Of a stretch of DNA of 64,000 nt, positions 1 through 13,979 are shown in pieces. The stretch is from positions 744,001 through 808,000 of the forward strand of contig JAIXMQ010000005.1 in assembly GCA_025716855.1 (NCBI GenBank), written 5' to 3'. The DNA is from Pilaira anomala. Its lineage: Eukaryota; Mucoromycota; Mucoromycetes; Mucorales; Mucoraceae. Every line of letters begins with the position of its first letter. The first letter of the stretch is position 1. Both the position numbers and the translations under genes were made by a program. Under the pieces are notes generated by a model that worked only from the letters and a program-made list of their open reading frames with translations, did not search any database and was not told the DNA's origin.

Positions 1-1818
1 CACAAGACCAAAGACCGATTGAGATTAAGCGATCTGTTCTTTTTAAATGTGGAAAACTGGCAGTAAAAGTTTGGCTTGCAGGTGTTTTTCTTTCGTCTTT
101 TGATTTGGAGGCTCTAATAAAGAGTCTGGATTGAGGAATGATTGCGAAATATATACTTGTAATTAGACTAATAAAAAGCTGAGCTGAAGCTACAGCCATT
201 GACAGACCACCTGTTCGGTTTAATTTTATACAATAAATAGATGGAGCTGCATTTACAATAAGTACAATAAAAAGTAAAATCATTCGCCGAGACAAGATTC
301 CTGCTCTTCGAAAGTTTAATGGGACATAAATATATTCAACAAAGCTTCCCAACATCACCAGCAATGTAGCAACAACACCTCCTAGAGCAGCCATAGAAAT
401 CTGAACGGGAGTTTCTTGCTCTGCAATATCTTTATCATCACTAAGATAGAGTATTTCGGAATTTGCTGCGATATAATACCAAAAAGAGACAATATGGATG
501 ATCCAAATTCGAGTAAAATTTACAGCCAAATGCATCCAAGATCTCTTTTCCTTGAATGTTTTTTGAAATGCTTTCTTCCAATCTATTTCGCTTAAAGAGT
601 CGTACCTTAAATTAGGGGCGATCGTCATGAACTTGGTCTTATCTTTTAGAACAAGGCGAGATATAGTTTCAGGGTACCAAAAAAGTTGATTTACATCGTC
701 ATAACCAATAACATTTGCATGATCTCGATCCCTTCGAATCGAGTTATTCAATTTATCATTTCTATAAACTTGATCTTTAACAAAATCATAAAGAGGTGAA
801 ATAATTGTATCTATGTAAACTCCTTCAGACGCCACCGGCCCATTCAGTTTTTCCGTCACTGCATCATCTGCTAATTTGAATATAAAACATAAAGCCTCTG
901 GACAGAATCGAATAACTGAAGCTTCGGCCCATATCATAAGCCATAATGCTAATTGTCTAATACGGTCATGATCAGAAGTTTCTTCCATTTTGCTTCTCCA
1001 ACTGTTTTCAGCCTCTGTTAAAGTTCTTTGTTGGTTTTGGTCAATAGGTGCACTCTCTTGGCCTTCTGCAACGTGTGTCGCAGCGTTTTTGTCACCTACG
1101 GCATCGTCCAAGTCTAATTGTGCTGCAAAGTACCATTTACGATAATTAGCGTTAGGTCCACCAATGTAATCCGCATGTAACGTTAGAAGAGCTAGAGCGG
1201 GTGTCATACGAGAAGACCGTGAGTCTAACATAACCATGAGGTGATCAATCATATTCATCATGCTATCGTACTGAAAGCCATAAGCGTTTTTTAATGATAC
1301 AAATATATCCTGTATTTGTTTGAATGAAGGTAAATTTTGAAAAGGAGCTGCGGATGTCCACGCAGGATAAAGTACACTGTTATTAGGTCCATTTACAAGA
1401 GTTTCAGCTGATAACTCTTGTGTTGATCTAGATGATGCGGTAGGAGTAGGTGATCGAACAGATGAAGCATTGACGCCTTTAGGTGTTCGACTTCGTTTAG
1501 CTTCTAATAGTGCTACTAAAGATTCTGTAGAAGGAGCACATTTAAGATATCGACTAGAATTGTGAATATCACTTCGTAGATTGGTAAATAAATCTACGTC
1601 TGCAATATGTTGTGGTAAAGGTTGCTGATTTCCTTGAAATTCATATCTTATTGAGGAGGAAGCGTTCTCCCATTCAATGTCAGAAGAGGTATCATATCGT
1701 GTATAAGAAGTAGGGTTATCTCGATCGAATTGGTGTTGTGGTAAGCGAGGTTGGTTATTGTGTTGAAATATACCGGCTAAGTACATAGGAGTCAAAGGGG
1801 TTAATACATCTAATAGTC

Positions 1819-1868
<50 letters not shown>

Positions 1869-2151
1869 TTAAAATTATTACCAGGTGAGACATTAGATGG
1901 GCTTTGACTATAAATATACATAAAGACAAAGGGGAATAAAGGGATGAGCTTTCTAATAAATTATTTATTATAATTGAAGAAACATACGTTGGATGATATG
2001 ACTCGATGTCTACCGCGTGTTGTTGTTGATAATATTGTTGCTGATGTTGGTGTTGGTGCTGGTATTGTTCATCATTATTATTTAATCCAGATAACTGTTC
2101 ACTGGAATAGTAATATTGTTGGTTACTATTTTCTGAATAATCACCGGCCAT
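1..2151 (-). CDS. FKS1: 1,3-beta-glucan synthase catalytic subunit, N-terminal part (runs off left edge)
   Basis: Plasma-membrane enzyme that polymerises UDP-glucose into cell-wall beta-1,3-glucan. Exons (minus): 2151-1988, 1907-1882, 1809 to beyond base 1, about 666 residues in the window. The start is the first ATG, followed by a Q/Y/H-rich low-complexity tail. Family hallmarks appear in exon 3: SMMNMIDHLMVMLDSR, LTLHADYIGG, KWYFAAQLDLDDAVG and LWLMIWAEASVIRFCPE, the conserved FKS1 domain 1. Several hydrophobic segments follow near the left edge (for example RIWIIHIVSFWYYIAANSE), the first membrane block. The large cytosolic glucosyltransferase core would lie outside the window. Exon 2 is only 26 nt and is needed to keep frame. 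The intron before exon 3 carries a 42-nt T tract (coding sense) as its polypyrimidine stretch. Family assignment is secure; the exact N-terminal splice pattern is inferred. Confidence 0.93.
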
Positions 2152-2634
2152 TTTGATATTCTTTTGATTTTGACAAGTTTAAGATAATTATAAGCTTAAA
2201 GAAGTAAAATGTGAAGAAGAAAAAGAAAAAAAAGATAAGATAATTTAAAGTATTATATATGTTTATTTAATTGTAGGACAGGAATGGATTATTAACTTAT
2301 AGTTTAATGTCCCTGTTGTATATCCTCTTTCACTTATAAATTAGCAACTTCTTTTAATCTATCCAATGTTTGGTAAAACAATAAATACGTATTACAGCAG
2401 TAATAAATAATAAAGAAGTACACTATAAAAATCAAACATTCCGTATCCCTTATTTTTTTCATCATCCCTTATTACATGTATTTATAATATCCCTCCCCTA
2501 TTAAACCTTTTTTTTTTCTGTTACTTTTCTAAGCTCCCCTTTTTGCTCCTTCTTTAATAAGTATATATTATATAGACACCAACAAAGACACCGTATTATA
2601 TACATGTGTTACAAATAATAATTACTTTTTATTT
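2152..2634. other. Spacer between FKS1 start and SZT2-like gene end
   Basis: About 480 bases of AT-rich DNA. It must hold the FKS1 promoter (minus strand) and the 3' UTR of the SZT2-like gene. A T/C-rich stretch lies near 2450-2560. I see no gene, RNA or clear regulatory motif. Confidence 0.6.
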
Positions 2635-5600
2635 TTAGATACATGTTCTACCTGCAATTATTCTCCACATGTAGTAATAAAATACTTTGCCCAGACTTGT
2701 CATCTGCTCTATTTCTGCACCTTCAAACTTGGTTTTGTCGGCTCGTTTTTCTCGACTTACTAACCATCCTTGGATGTTCTCACCGGAATCAACTTGAAGG
2801 TGGATCATAAAGTCCATATATCTCGCACTATACAGTAATAAGTGACGACGACCTCCTTCGTGGAAATCTTTCCATTTACTTTTTGTCAACAGCTTTACTG
2901 TGTTCAATGCAGCATTCCAATCGAGTCTCATATTAAATATTAATGCCATATTGTCATCTGCTTCAGTAATGTCTATGCGATCAAATTCGCCCATAAGTTC
3001 GATCAATTCAGGATGTTCCGGAACCGTACGTACATTTTTTTTTAAACTAAGATCAGCAGAATAAAGTTTGCTCCAATCATGAACTCTTTTGTTTCTAACA
3101 ATAACCTAACATATATATCAAAAAAATTAAGTTTATATTGCATTGCAGTTGATAATGTAGTTAATAATACCTCGGAAACGATACCATCTAATCTTATTCT
3201 TGCACTGGAAACAATATCTGATAAAGTTAAACCTTCTTCTGGAAATGAAAGATGAGATAGACTTCCCGGTGTTTCTTTAGATTTTATCCAGCTAGCTTTC
3301 GTCATAGACTCTGGTGATATACGGCCTTGATATACGGCCAGAATAAAGTATTCTATAATTATCTTGTTTGTTGATGTTGGCTTGTCAGTATCTGTCGATC
3401 TTTCATCAGCCATATCACCAATGGGTGGACACATGAGTAAAGAGTATTTCCAATTTGATTGAACCTCGCGGCAATTTTCTACAAAGGATAAGTCTGTGCT
3501 CGAAACTGACACAGCCGAAGAACCGCTGCTGCACATGACATTTGACAAACCATGGCGAGGAGCGTTCTTAAAAAGATTTTCAAAGAATGAGCTTTGATTC
3601 ATATTTCCAACTTCAAACTGATAGAATCCATGAATAATACGATCTTTCGAATAGCGTGATGGCTGTTGATTAATGCAAGAAAAACGACGCACAAAAGATA
3701 ATATATCTAAATCCGCTGGTACCTTGGAAAGATCACTCAACATTTTTTGAATGTAATTCAGTTGAAAGTCATAAACAAACGAGTTTATGTGAATCATCTG
3801 CTTAAAGTTCCCGGAATTCTCCTCGAACTTTTTAAAGTTTGATCTCTTTTTAGTTCTAGATTCATGGCGAAACCTGCTATAGTCCAGTCTCCCATATTGG
3901 CGATGCAAAGTATATAGTGTAACAGAAACAAATACATTAGTTAGCCGAGCCTCACAAATAATAGATCCACCTTCAAATACACGAAGCAGATAAGTAGGAG
4001 GACACTCTACAGTTAATTTTTTTCCCAAGCTAAATTTTGATGTTCTGAGAGCAGATTGATCTTCACAATTTCCGGACTCAGGCTTAGCAAAGTCGATTGA
4101 CTGCATATCGGCTCCTTCAAGATATTTGGCGTATTCTGACAATAAAGATATGCCCATATTTTTAAACCATGCGATAACCTCAGTCCGTCCAATGGAACCT
4201 TCGGGTAGATAAGACCAATCTTTTTCAGGATCACAAAATATAAGCGGTGTGCGACAGAAATGAAGCATTCGAGAAGATCTCATAATTGTTGAAACCTCAG
4301 GTACAGTTAGTCTTTCAGTTGAATCGATTGATGCTTGGGAACCTCCATATCGTTTACGCCATTTTAAGTATACCTTCAATGCCTTACGATGAGCAGATTG
4401 TATTTTGGCATGTCTTAAAAATGCTTCCAAGAATGGTTGACCATGACGTCGTAAAATATCAAAATCTTTACTGCGAATAGTGTCTGCTACTGAGTCAGTA
4501 ATCGAGTCCATTAAAGCATGATCCAATTCGGCGTTTCGAATAGAGGATTTTTGAAGAATTTTGTCAATATGTTTTTCTTGTTCGACCATATAATTGTTAA
4601 TACATGGTGTTGTATCGCCTAACTTTTGTGTTTTCAAGGATTCCCGTGAAGGGGCAGTAGTTGGAAACGCAATCATATCCTTCAAATCAAGCATACTTGC
4701 GACCACAGACCCCGTATTAATAGACGGAGGGTTTTTGTTACTGTTATGTCGAACGCCACTAGGGGTTCGAGAAGAAGGAGTAGAATCCTGTTTACTTGTT
4801 GTCTCGTATTGTCGGCTATTTTTTTTAGAAGGTTTAGGTGATGTTAGTTGAATCAGAGGAGTCGAGCCAGAATAATTAGTACCACTGGATCTCAAGTTAG
4901 TCGATAAAGATTTACTAGCGGTTTGCGCAGAAGTTACCGCAAATTGTTCTACGATACTCTTCATAGGTGTAGTATGATGAAATAGACCCATCTTTTGGTG
5001 TAATATATTGGTCATTAACTTATTACGTGCTTCCTGTCGATTAGCTACACGTAATAAGCCATTGAAAAGTTCCTGTGATATAGATTCAGACCAGTTATAG
5101 GTGTAGATCGAAAGTCTGTGAACATCTAGAGTCATAATCATAAAACAATGTTTCTTGGAATCTAATTGAGGACCACTCCTACCAAAACCACCTAAGCTTG
5201 ACAATGCACTTGAAGCTCTTGAATGGTCATGAGTTTCGACTTTAAGTTTCTTTTGACTAGCATCAGTATTCACAGAGTCTCCTGAGCTTCTTCTTGATCT
5301 ACTCTTGCTACTTAAAGCGTCACTTCCAGTACTCGGTCTTCTATCATAAGCAAATGCATCTGAAACACTACCTAATTTTTCTACAAACTCATCTAACCCG
5401 CTTATAGCAACTAGACGGATATTACTTTGTAACTTTTGACGTTGACGGTATTTAAATCCTTTGTAAAGTTCCCAATTACTTTGGGAGCTTGTATCGTTGT
5501 CATTATCTCCCCATACAGAATCACCTAAAGAGGTCCAGGCCACAGTAGGTCTTAGGGCAGGATCAATTTTTCGAAGTTCTACATCCAAGTAACGTACTAA

Positions 5601-8600
5601 ATCATCCATACACCATGGTGTAGTTTGTATCGCAACATCCATAGAATAAACAGTGGGGCTTTTTAATTCGGATGCTTTTCTCAAAATGAAAAGAACAGAT
5701 TCGATAAACTTTTTTCTTAGTAATGTACTAAGATGAACTTCTGATTTTGCTGAAACTGCCTTCTGTAATGCACCATCTATTGAGAGAGCGGCGCCCAGAT
5801 CAATTGTCACTGTCTTTTCAATAAAGTAATCACAAAGACTTCGTCTGTAGCATTCATAAATATGTTGCATTAATGCATCTCCATCTACTCCTCCAGTAAC
5901 CCAGATATCTACCCAGATGTGATTGTATGTAGTGCCTGTTGTAGCTTCTCGGAATTCTTCTTCAAGGCAATCGTGAATAACCTCTGGATCAAAGTTATCA
6001 CCAGAATTATTATCTTCAATTATAGATGTAATGGGTACACCTGCCTCATCTAAAAGCGTCAAACAGATGCCTGCCATACCTTGACCTGCCAATAATTCTA
6101 AAGTAGAAGAGGCACCAGGCAAACGTTTTGTGCAATTATAATAAAAGCAGAATGTCTCTGGTGATATATTTTGTGTCTTTTCTTCACTTTTAAGTTAAAA
6201 AATTGTTAAGTCTTTAGTCCGGTATTTACTTGAATATTAAAATACCTTTTATGTTCACGTTTAATACTGTCTTGAACTGCATCAAGTTCTTTTGTTAAAA
6301 ATGCAGTGCTCTGATAATTTATCACGACTTCTCGTACATACGGTCCTGTTAAAGGGCGAATATTATCGACAAGTAAAGATTTCTTAAAGAACTGTAATAG
6401 CGTATATGGACTGCTGACAAGGCTTGGTACACGCAGCATTTCTCTGTTTGTGGGAGGTTTCTTAGTTGGAAGAATAAACTCCACATCCTAGAATAAATTA
6501 ACTTTAGTACTATGTTATGTTTAAAATCCATATACTTACAGCTGGTGTTGGTTTAGAAGTGGAATTTCGAACAAAGTACTGTTGAATTTCATTTAATGTT
6601 ATCTGAGACACCAATCTATTCTCAATCAAATTCACAAATTCTTTTTCCACCCAGGCAGGAAGATCGATACCATAGACTTCAAGAACGAGCTCTCTTTTTT
6701 CATTAGTAGAAGATCTTGAATTATTGGTGGAACGATTTCGAGGTGAGCTTGAGGAGGTTATTATCAAATCACGTTTGGAAGATATATCAGGAGTGTTACA
6801 TGCAACCAATGTTTGAGTATCATCTTCGTTCGTTTTACCTGATAGGGTTTGTACTGGTGACCCATATACTGTGCCTGGAGACCCATCAGTGTCTGTGCCA
6901 ATAGTTTCCTCATATATTTTACAATACACTATCGATCCGTCTCTCTCAATAACAAACATATTGGGTTTATTAATTACTGTAAATAAACGTAAAACATCTG
7001 TTGTAAGGAACTTGATAGCGACATTAGGTTGTAATCTCCAGTGTAAGGGAAATCGTTTGGTAAAGACTAAAGGACAAGAAAATTGGCCAGGTTGAAAGTT
7101 AAATGCATTAAGAGAAGCCATGGTTTCATCACTTTGATTGTCCTCCTCTGACTCATCTTCGTCGGAATAAGCTTTAAAAGTTTCCTCACTTGTAGGGGCC
7201 TCGAGATACTTACTACAAGAATTGAGTTAGATCATATTTTCATATTTCTTTTTAACTGATGCTTAATTTAGCTACCTGCAAATACGTGTCTCTTGTAGAT
7301 AATTTAATAGCACTAAACGGTTTGTAAGTTCTTGAATCGTTCTTATTTTTTCTTTTATAGGATTCAGTATATCAGAACCAGCATTCAACATTTGTATCTT
7401 GCTGTAAAAGTAAATCTGAATAAATCTTTCGTGGGGTACTAAAATTAGCCAATATAATGGCCTCTTATCCATAGGAGTATCCGTCGTATCTTTTAGTTCT
7501 TCCTCTTCTTTTTCCTCCTCGTCTCTTTCAACAGGCTGTGAAATACTAATACCCAACCCATCGCAAAAATCATCATTTGAATTGCTATCGATTAAAGACT
7601 CGGATACAGGTGAAGCATCAGCTACAATAGGCGATGCACTATTTGAGTACATTGATTCTTCTCCCATATTGTAAATCGAGTCTTCACATACGTAAAAGTA
7701 GTCACCAAGACGTTTCAATCGATACTTACCGTCTGGTCTACAGCATCTATCTTTTTCGAGCTCCTTGATGAAAATTGCTCGACTTTCAGTATAGTTTTTG
7801 ACAAACTGAAATGGTAAAGCAATAGACGTTTGATAGTCAACATAAGGAGTTGGGACACAAAGTTGACGCTCAATATATTTGAGTGTAGACAAAGTGATCA
7901 CAGGAAGCTTTAAAAGACTATGAATAGTTTCTTCTTTTAACAACCAGTTTACACGAGAATCAGTTTCAGCTAATGCAATTTGTTGGTCTTGACTAAGTGA
8001 ATAGAAGCATTCTGGCTGTGATTTCATTGACTGAACTAATGTTCTAAAAACAAATATGAATTAATAATAATAATAATAATAAAACTATATAAAAAAATGT
8101 TTGAATGTTTCTTACTCGGCAGTAGTAGATAAAATACTATCATTAATTACATAGTCGTCCAGAGCCGAGCGAGACATATTGAGGCACACAATTTGAAGAT
8201 AAACCTTGGTATTTCCCGTGTTAAGGCGGAACTGTTCATCAACAACAGGATTATCTTGCTCTAAATTAAATTCTTCTCCATCTGCTGTTTTTCCAGAGAA
8301 GGAAGTTGGTAAAGAGGTGATAGGGACTACAATTTCATAGCCAGAAGTATCTTCGGCATCTTTAGTAAATGATGTTTTGTAGATTGCATACAATCGAATC
8401 AATAAAGGTGCTTGAGAATAAGCGACTAAATTCACAATATACGAAATTTTATCATCATCAGATAAATTCTCTTGACGTGAAGTACCATTATCGCTTCGAT
8501 TGAAAGGAGGCTTGTAATAAAAGAGATTGGATCCTGCATTTTTCGTGGTTTGAACAGGTTCGAAATACTGATGGAAAATCATGTCGAATTTCCCTTGAAT

Positions 8601-11600
8601 CTCTGAATCCTGCACACTATACATACATAGAGTTAAAAAAAAAGTTCCTATTTTTTCTTGAATTTTTACATTACTTACCAATTAACAGATTCTTGTCTTT
8701 GCATAGTCATAGCATTCATAAACTCAGTGATATCGATTTCCATAGTAGATTCATTACATACTTCGAGAACCTTATTAAGATCGTCATCATCTACCATAAA
8801 TCCCTTCATCAAACAGGTATAAAACGACTTGAGAAAACTATTTGAATAATCACGAGCAACATCTTGTGCCACACGAAGTACTCGTTCAGTGAGCTGAGCT
8901 TGACTTTGGCAAGTACTGTATTCACCTTCGAATAATTCGGGTCTAAGCATCACACCCAATCCATCCGATTCATGAATTAAATATTTGATTGGCTTTATAA
9001 AGATTTTTTCGTGGCCTTCGATAACATTTTCTATACGTCTACGATTATCTTCTTCTAAAGGATTACCAAAAGGCATATCATTTTTTGTAGGCTTCATCGG
9101 CTTTTGTCGAACACATTCAAACATGAATATATCTAAAGATTTACATTTTTGAATTGTTGAAATAGACTTTGACTCGTTTTCCTCTTGTAATTTTAATAGT
9201 CCAGTCGAGACAGATTCTAAACTGGGAAACAAAATCACAACAAAGGAGCGTGGATCAAATATCTTTACAAAGCATCGAGTCTTTCGTAAATCAGGAATTA
9301 AACCTGTACTAGAGATCTCGCCTTCTTTAGTGACCGACTGAAGGGCATTTTTCAAGTTTTGCCAGAATTCAGCGCCCACATCATGATGCGACATAAGAAT
9401 TTCCCCATTTGAAATATAATCTAAAGAGCGTTCAACAAAATAATGTAAAAGAGCATAGTTTTGTAATATAACATCTAATTTCGCAATCACCTCCTTGTTT
9501 TTGTTCAAGAGTGCATCGGGTCGATAACTAAACAAACGATGAGGTTCAATAGGCATAGGTGCTTCAAGCACAGTAGTTTCTATATTAATCGTTGCTGCAT
9601 GTCGGCGTAAGTATCGATGTGTTTTTGATGAGAATCCTTTGCCTCTTACGACAGGAGTAGAGTTGCCGGACTGATCACTGTTATAATCATGAGAGCTAGC
9701 ATTATCACTTAGATGAACGGGTGTTGGTGCTAAACTTTTCACTTTAATTGAGGGCAACGATGTCACCTTATATTGAGGGGATTTAAAGGAAGCGACAACA
9801 AATTTGTTTGATCTTAGGACGGAAGCTACATCAAATAATTGAGGGAGCATCATAACTGTAGTGTCCTCATCGGGCAATTGTGATGTTTGATGGGTCCCTT
9901 TCTTTTTATCCTTAAAATCACCTACTCCCTTTGATCTACCTACTGCATGGATTTGATCAAATGTCACAAGCTGAGAAATTGTCTTTCTGTCAGGTTCAAA
10001 TGTCCAATGTTTAACAAGGTCATATTGATCGTAATCAAAGCTTCCGCTAGGTTCCATCCATAACTCCGTTGTAATTCTACCGGTAATTGAATCTTTCCAT
10101 GCAAAATATTGAATAGCACAAAGTGAAGTAGTTTTACCATCACGGTTAGGGAGTGGAATTTCTTGATAAAAATGAGTGCTATCTCGGCGAGGAGAGACAA
10201 GTTGATAACCCTATTTCGATTTTTAGTATATACGACTATTGGCCTCTTTTTTTTTATAGGTTTTACCTGATCAAGTCTAACTTGACATAAAAACTGAAAG
10301 GCTAAATCATGAATAGGCATCATTTTATTCTCTTTATGATAAAAATCTTGATGATTATCAGTTTGCCAAGTCCAAGTCATACGTCGTAAATAATCGCGTA
10401 CAATGTATTCACTTGTCAACCAAGTTGCTACAGGTAAATACCAGGCCTCAGATTGACTTTGTTTTTTAGTTAGACTGCTGATGGCTCTTTCGCCTCCAGG
10501 TGTTTCTGGGTTTGGTTCAATCTCTATATCAGCAAAATGCTTCATATCTCTCATCAATAGACGAGAAAAGGGTCGCTCACAAATCATATTACATGCTGCT
10601 TTCGTATCATCGGCTGTTTTTAGTAGGTGGATTAAATATTCGGTTGTTCTATTTCTAATCAAGACATCGACATTGAAAAACAATAAGCGCAAAGTAATTA
10701 AACGTCCGTATTCATGCCGTATACGCAATTCACAGAATGAAGGAGGATAGATGAAAGAAGCTGTAAAATAATCCTTATTTTGGTCCTCACCTACTGCTGG
10801 ACTCGTCATAATTCTATGCATCATCTTAACAAATGTACCTTCTTTTGCCTCAAAATCTGACCATTCACGCATAACATCCCTTACTCTATCTACCATGTAT
10901 AATATATCTTCTTCTACATTCATTATAAAATCTTGACTGGATGTGGATGTGAGTTTTGGTGTCATGTAAGGTGAAACATCGCCCACTAATAAATCGATAC
11001 ATCCAGGGTCGTACCAAGACCTTGTTCTTGCTCTGGCTTCTGAACCATTCATTCGTTCCCAGTACTCTTTAAATGAATCAATAAAATGTGGTTTTTGTTG
11101 ATATATAGATCCAGGTCTGCTCGATGTATTACTTTGGGATTCAGGTCGTAAATTAGATGTTTGATCGTTATTATTATTATTGCTATTGCTTGCACTTAAC
11201 CAAAACTTATTAGGGAAACCGATTACGGTTTTTAAGACTTCATCACCTTCATAAATATCTACTAAATAAGTTTTTAATTTTTCAATCTTTGAATACATTG
11301 GAGCAGTATAGCTTTCGCCAAAGTAAATAGATCCAGTGACTACACCCATCATCTGCACTCTTCTTTTGAATATATCCCAATTCTGTAGCATATGTGCAAA
11401 CCCTGCATCCGTTCTTACAAAGATTTCTGCACGTGGAGCCTTTCCTCGAGAAAAGATGCTGCTGGACATTAATACATCTTGGTTCTTGTAAGCGCTTGTG
11501 CTACCAATGACTGCAGGAAGCCATGTAGCACGAATTCGATATTCAATAGAGATATTGGGTTGCCAACGCATCATCATGACAATTTGAATACGTTCTTTTC

Positions 11601-13743
11601 GTACAGCAGAGAAATCTGGGACTTCTAAATTATGTATACCTGAATCAAAATTTTTTGAGCCAGTGCCATCATCAAAAGTAACTGATTGTACAGTGAAACC
11701 TTCACGCGCTCTTGCTGCAATGATATGCGAAAATTCAGAAGGCAAAGTGTACTCCCTGTACTTTAATAAACGCCAGTCTCCTTCAGGTGGCTTTGCGTAC
11801 GGATCCCAAGGAAAATTAAATCTATCCCTCAGTTCAGATTCCAGATTATTATCTCGTCGATGGGGTATACCCGAATCTTTTTCAGCTTGAAGTATTGATT
11901 CTGAATGATGATTTCGAGTTAATACAGTCTCTCTGAATAAAAATTGACGATGAAAGATATTGGGAGTTGAAATATGTTTTGCCTTATTCAGATCAACGAA
12001 TTGAACAACAGGGTATGTCTTTTGTTGGTCTTTATTATCTTGAGAAGCAGAAGAAGAAGTAGAGTGATAGGTAGTAGGTACTTTATTGAGACAATTTTCA
12101 GAGTACATGAATGTACCACAGGTGGCACGGGCCAAGAATTGAAGAATTTCTGTATCGGGTACGAAGCCGAAATTTCTGCCGGGTACAAAACTACTAGCGT
12201 ATCCAATTTGAATAATATGACAGGTAATATCTTCTTCTGCAAATTGACGTACAAATGTATTATCATGTACATTAGACTTCATTGCACCGTCCGTAATTAA
12301 AATTAATTGAGCACGACCTTGCTTGGGTAATAATTTGAATGCAAAGTGCCCTGCATGAAGAATACGTGATAAATTAGCACCGGATTTACCTATTCCCCAA
12401 ACTTCTTTTTTCGATGAATGGTATGAGGTTTCTTTCGTCTTTTGAGCAAGATTTATATCAGATGCAGAAGTATGTAATGGACTAGATGCATTTGAAGTGT
12501 CTGTCATATTAATGGGTGTAGAGTCGGCAGAATAAGATTTAGGTTTTACGTGTTGTAAAAAAGATGTGGCGTCCATGACACCTACACCACCTGGTGGAGC
12601 AACTTCGTTTCCTACGTCTAAATCGTATCCCATATTTGGTCTATTTCTTTTCATGGACTTTCTAAATTGTGTTGTTTCATTTTGAAAAGCAAGAAATGTA
12701 GATCGTAATTTTCGAATGATGGTATGTATATTGTTTGTACTGATAATAACATTTTGTGTGAATACTCTCATGGTTGGGTGTTCTACTAGCATAGGTATCA
12801 CATTGACATTAGATGCAAATTGAGAACAGTCAGCCATTACTGTTAATCGTAAAGAAGGTTGAACCTAAATAAATATGGTTACGCAAAAAAAAACTTATTT
12901 TTTTGTGTTTTAATAAATAATTTACCACAACTTTTTCAGTTGGTGAAACTTGCATTGAAAAAGGTTGTACCAATCCCTCTAATGAATTCTTGAGTCTAAA
13001 AAATACAAAGTTTTATTTGTGTCATTGTTTATATATTTATTTATATTTAAAAAAGATAGAAACTTACGAATCAAATACTTCAGATAATAAGATGTCTGAA
13101 CGAGTATTTCCCACTGTTGCTAGACTTGAACTTAAATCAATGATATAGACAAGACGATTATCTTGAGTTAATGTCAATATGGTGGTTTTTGGTGTAATTA
13201 CATATAATTGATCTTTGTGTCTATTTACAATATCCATTCTAGAAGGATCTAATCAGATATCATAATTAATAATTATTTGTATGTTATATACGTATCAGTT
13301 TAATTCGAACCTTGATGAATTGAAAAATCTGATGCCCAAATCTTTCTTCTACTTCTAGACAAATATAAAACATTTTTACCCTACATAAAAGCAGGTATTT
13401 GAGTCGAGATAATACGGATAATTTTTAAACACTTTTTTGACTTACGTCTTCGTCTTTTCTTGAACAAGGTTGATATAGCATTTTTAACAACCATTGTGTG
13501 TATTCATTTTTTGTACTAAGTCGCGAGTTTTTTAATAAAATAACTGCAGTTTTTGCTTCGATAAGCTAAATATCAAAAAAAAAAAAAAAAAGTTTTTTTT
13601 TAATAAAATTATTAGTGTTGATAAGAAAAGGTAAACGAATATACCTTTTGGTTATCATTAGGTGAACTAGGTGAACTTTCTGATTCCGGGCTATTAGTTT
13701 GAGATTTCTCCGGAAAAGAAGTATTTGACTCATGTTGAGACAT
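2635..13743 (-). CDS. SZT2: SZT2-like KICSTOR complex protein, full length (3446 aa)
   Basis: SZT2 anchors GATOR1 to lysosomes within KICSTOR and restrains TORC1 when nutrients are low (known for animals). Thirteen exons join in frame: 13743-13645, 13565-13446, 13380-13311, 13248-13068, 12995-12926, 12864-10267, 10210-8679, 8616-8116, 8043-7276, 7212-6540, 6487-6246, 6186-3171, 3105-2635. The 3446-residue product is close to human SZT2 (about 3430). Visible features are a VYIIDLSSSLATVG segment (DxSxS, vWA/MIDAS-like) near residue 130 and a second vWA-like strand, AQLILITDGA, near 365. No membrane segments are seen. Low-complexity Ser/Asn/acidic stretches separate conserved blocks. Introns are very short (about 50-120 nt). 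It diverges from the TBC gene across 236 bp. The SZT2 call rests on length, vWA-like start and overall pattern, not on an alignment; a different giant vWA-like protein is the alternative. Confidence 0.75.
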
Positions 13744-13979
13744 GTCAAAAAAAAAAATTAAATAAAGTGAAAAAAAAAAGAATTGAAGAAAAAAGAAACC
13801 CCCTCCTTCCTAGTGTCTGCTGTAACACACGATCAATTATTACAACACTTTTTTTTTTTTTTTTGCTTTGATACACGTGACGAAGACTGCTTGTTCAAAT
13901 GTGATCAGATTATACCAAGCAATTCTTTGCTCTTCTTCTTCTTTTCCCTCTTTCTTTTTCTTCTTTAACAACAACAAAA
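13744..13979. promoter_or_regulatory. Divergent promoter of SZT2-like and TBC Rab-GAP genes, with CACGTGAC box
   Basis: The 236 bp between the two start codons must serve both genes. It holds T-rich runs and a single CACGTGAC at 13874-13881, about 130 bp from the SZT2-like ATG and 100 bp from the TBC ATG. CACGTG is the classic bHLH E-box, and the GTCACGTG form is bound by Pho4- and TFEB/MITF-type factors. Function here is inference. Confidence 0.5.
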
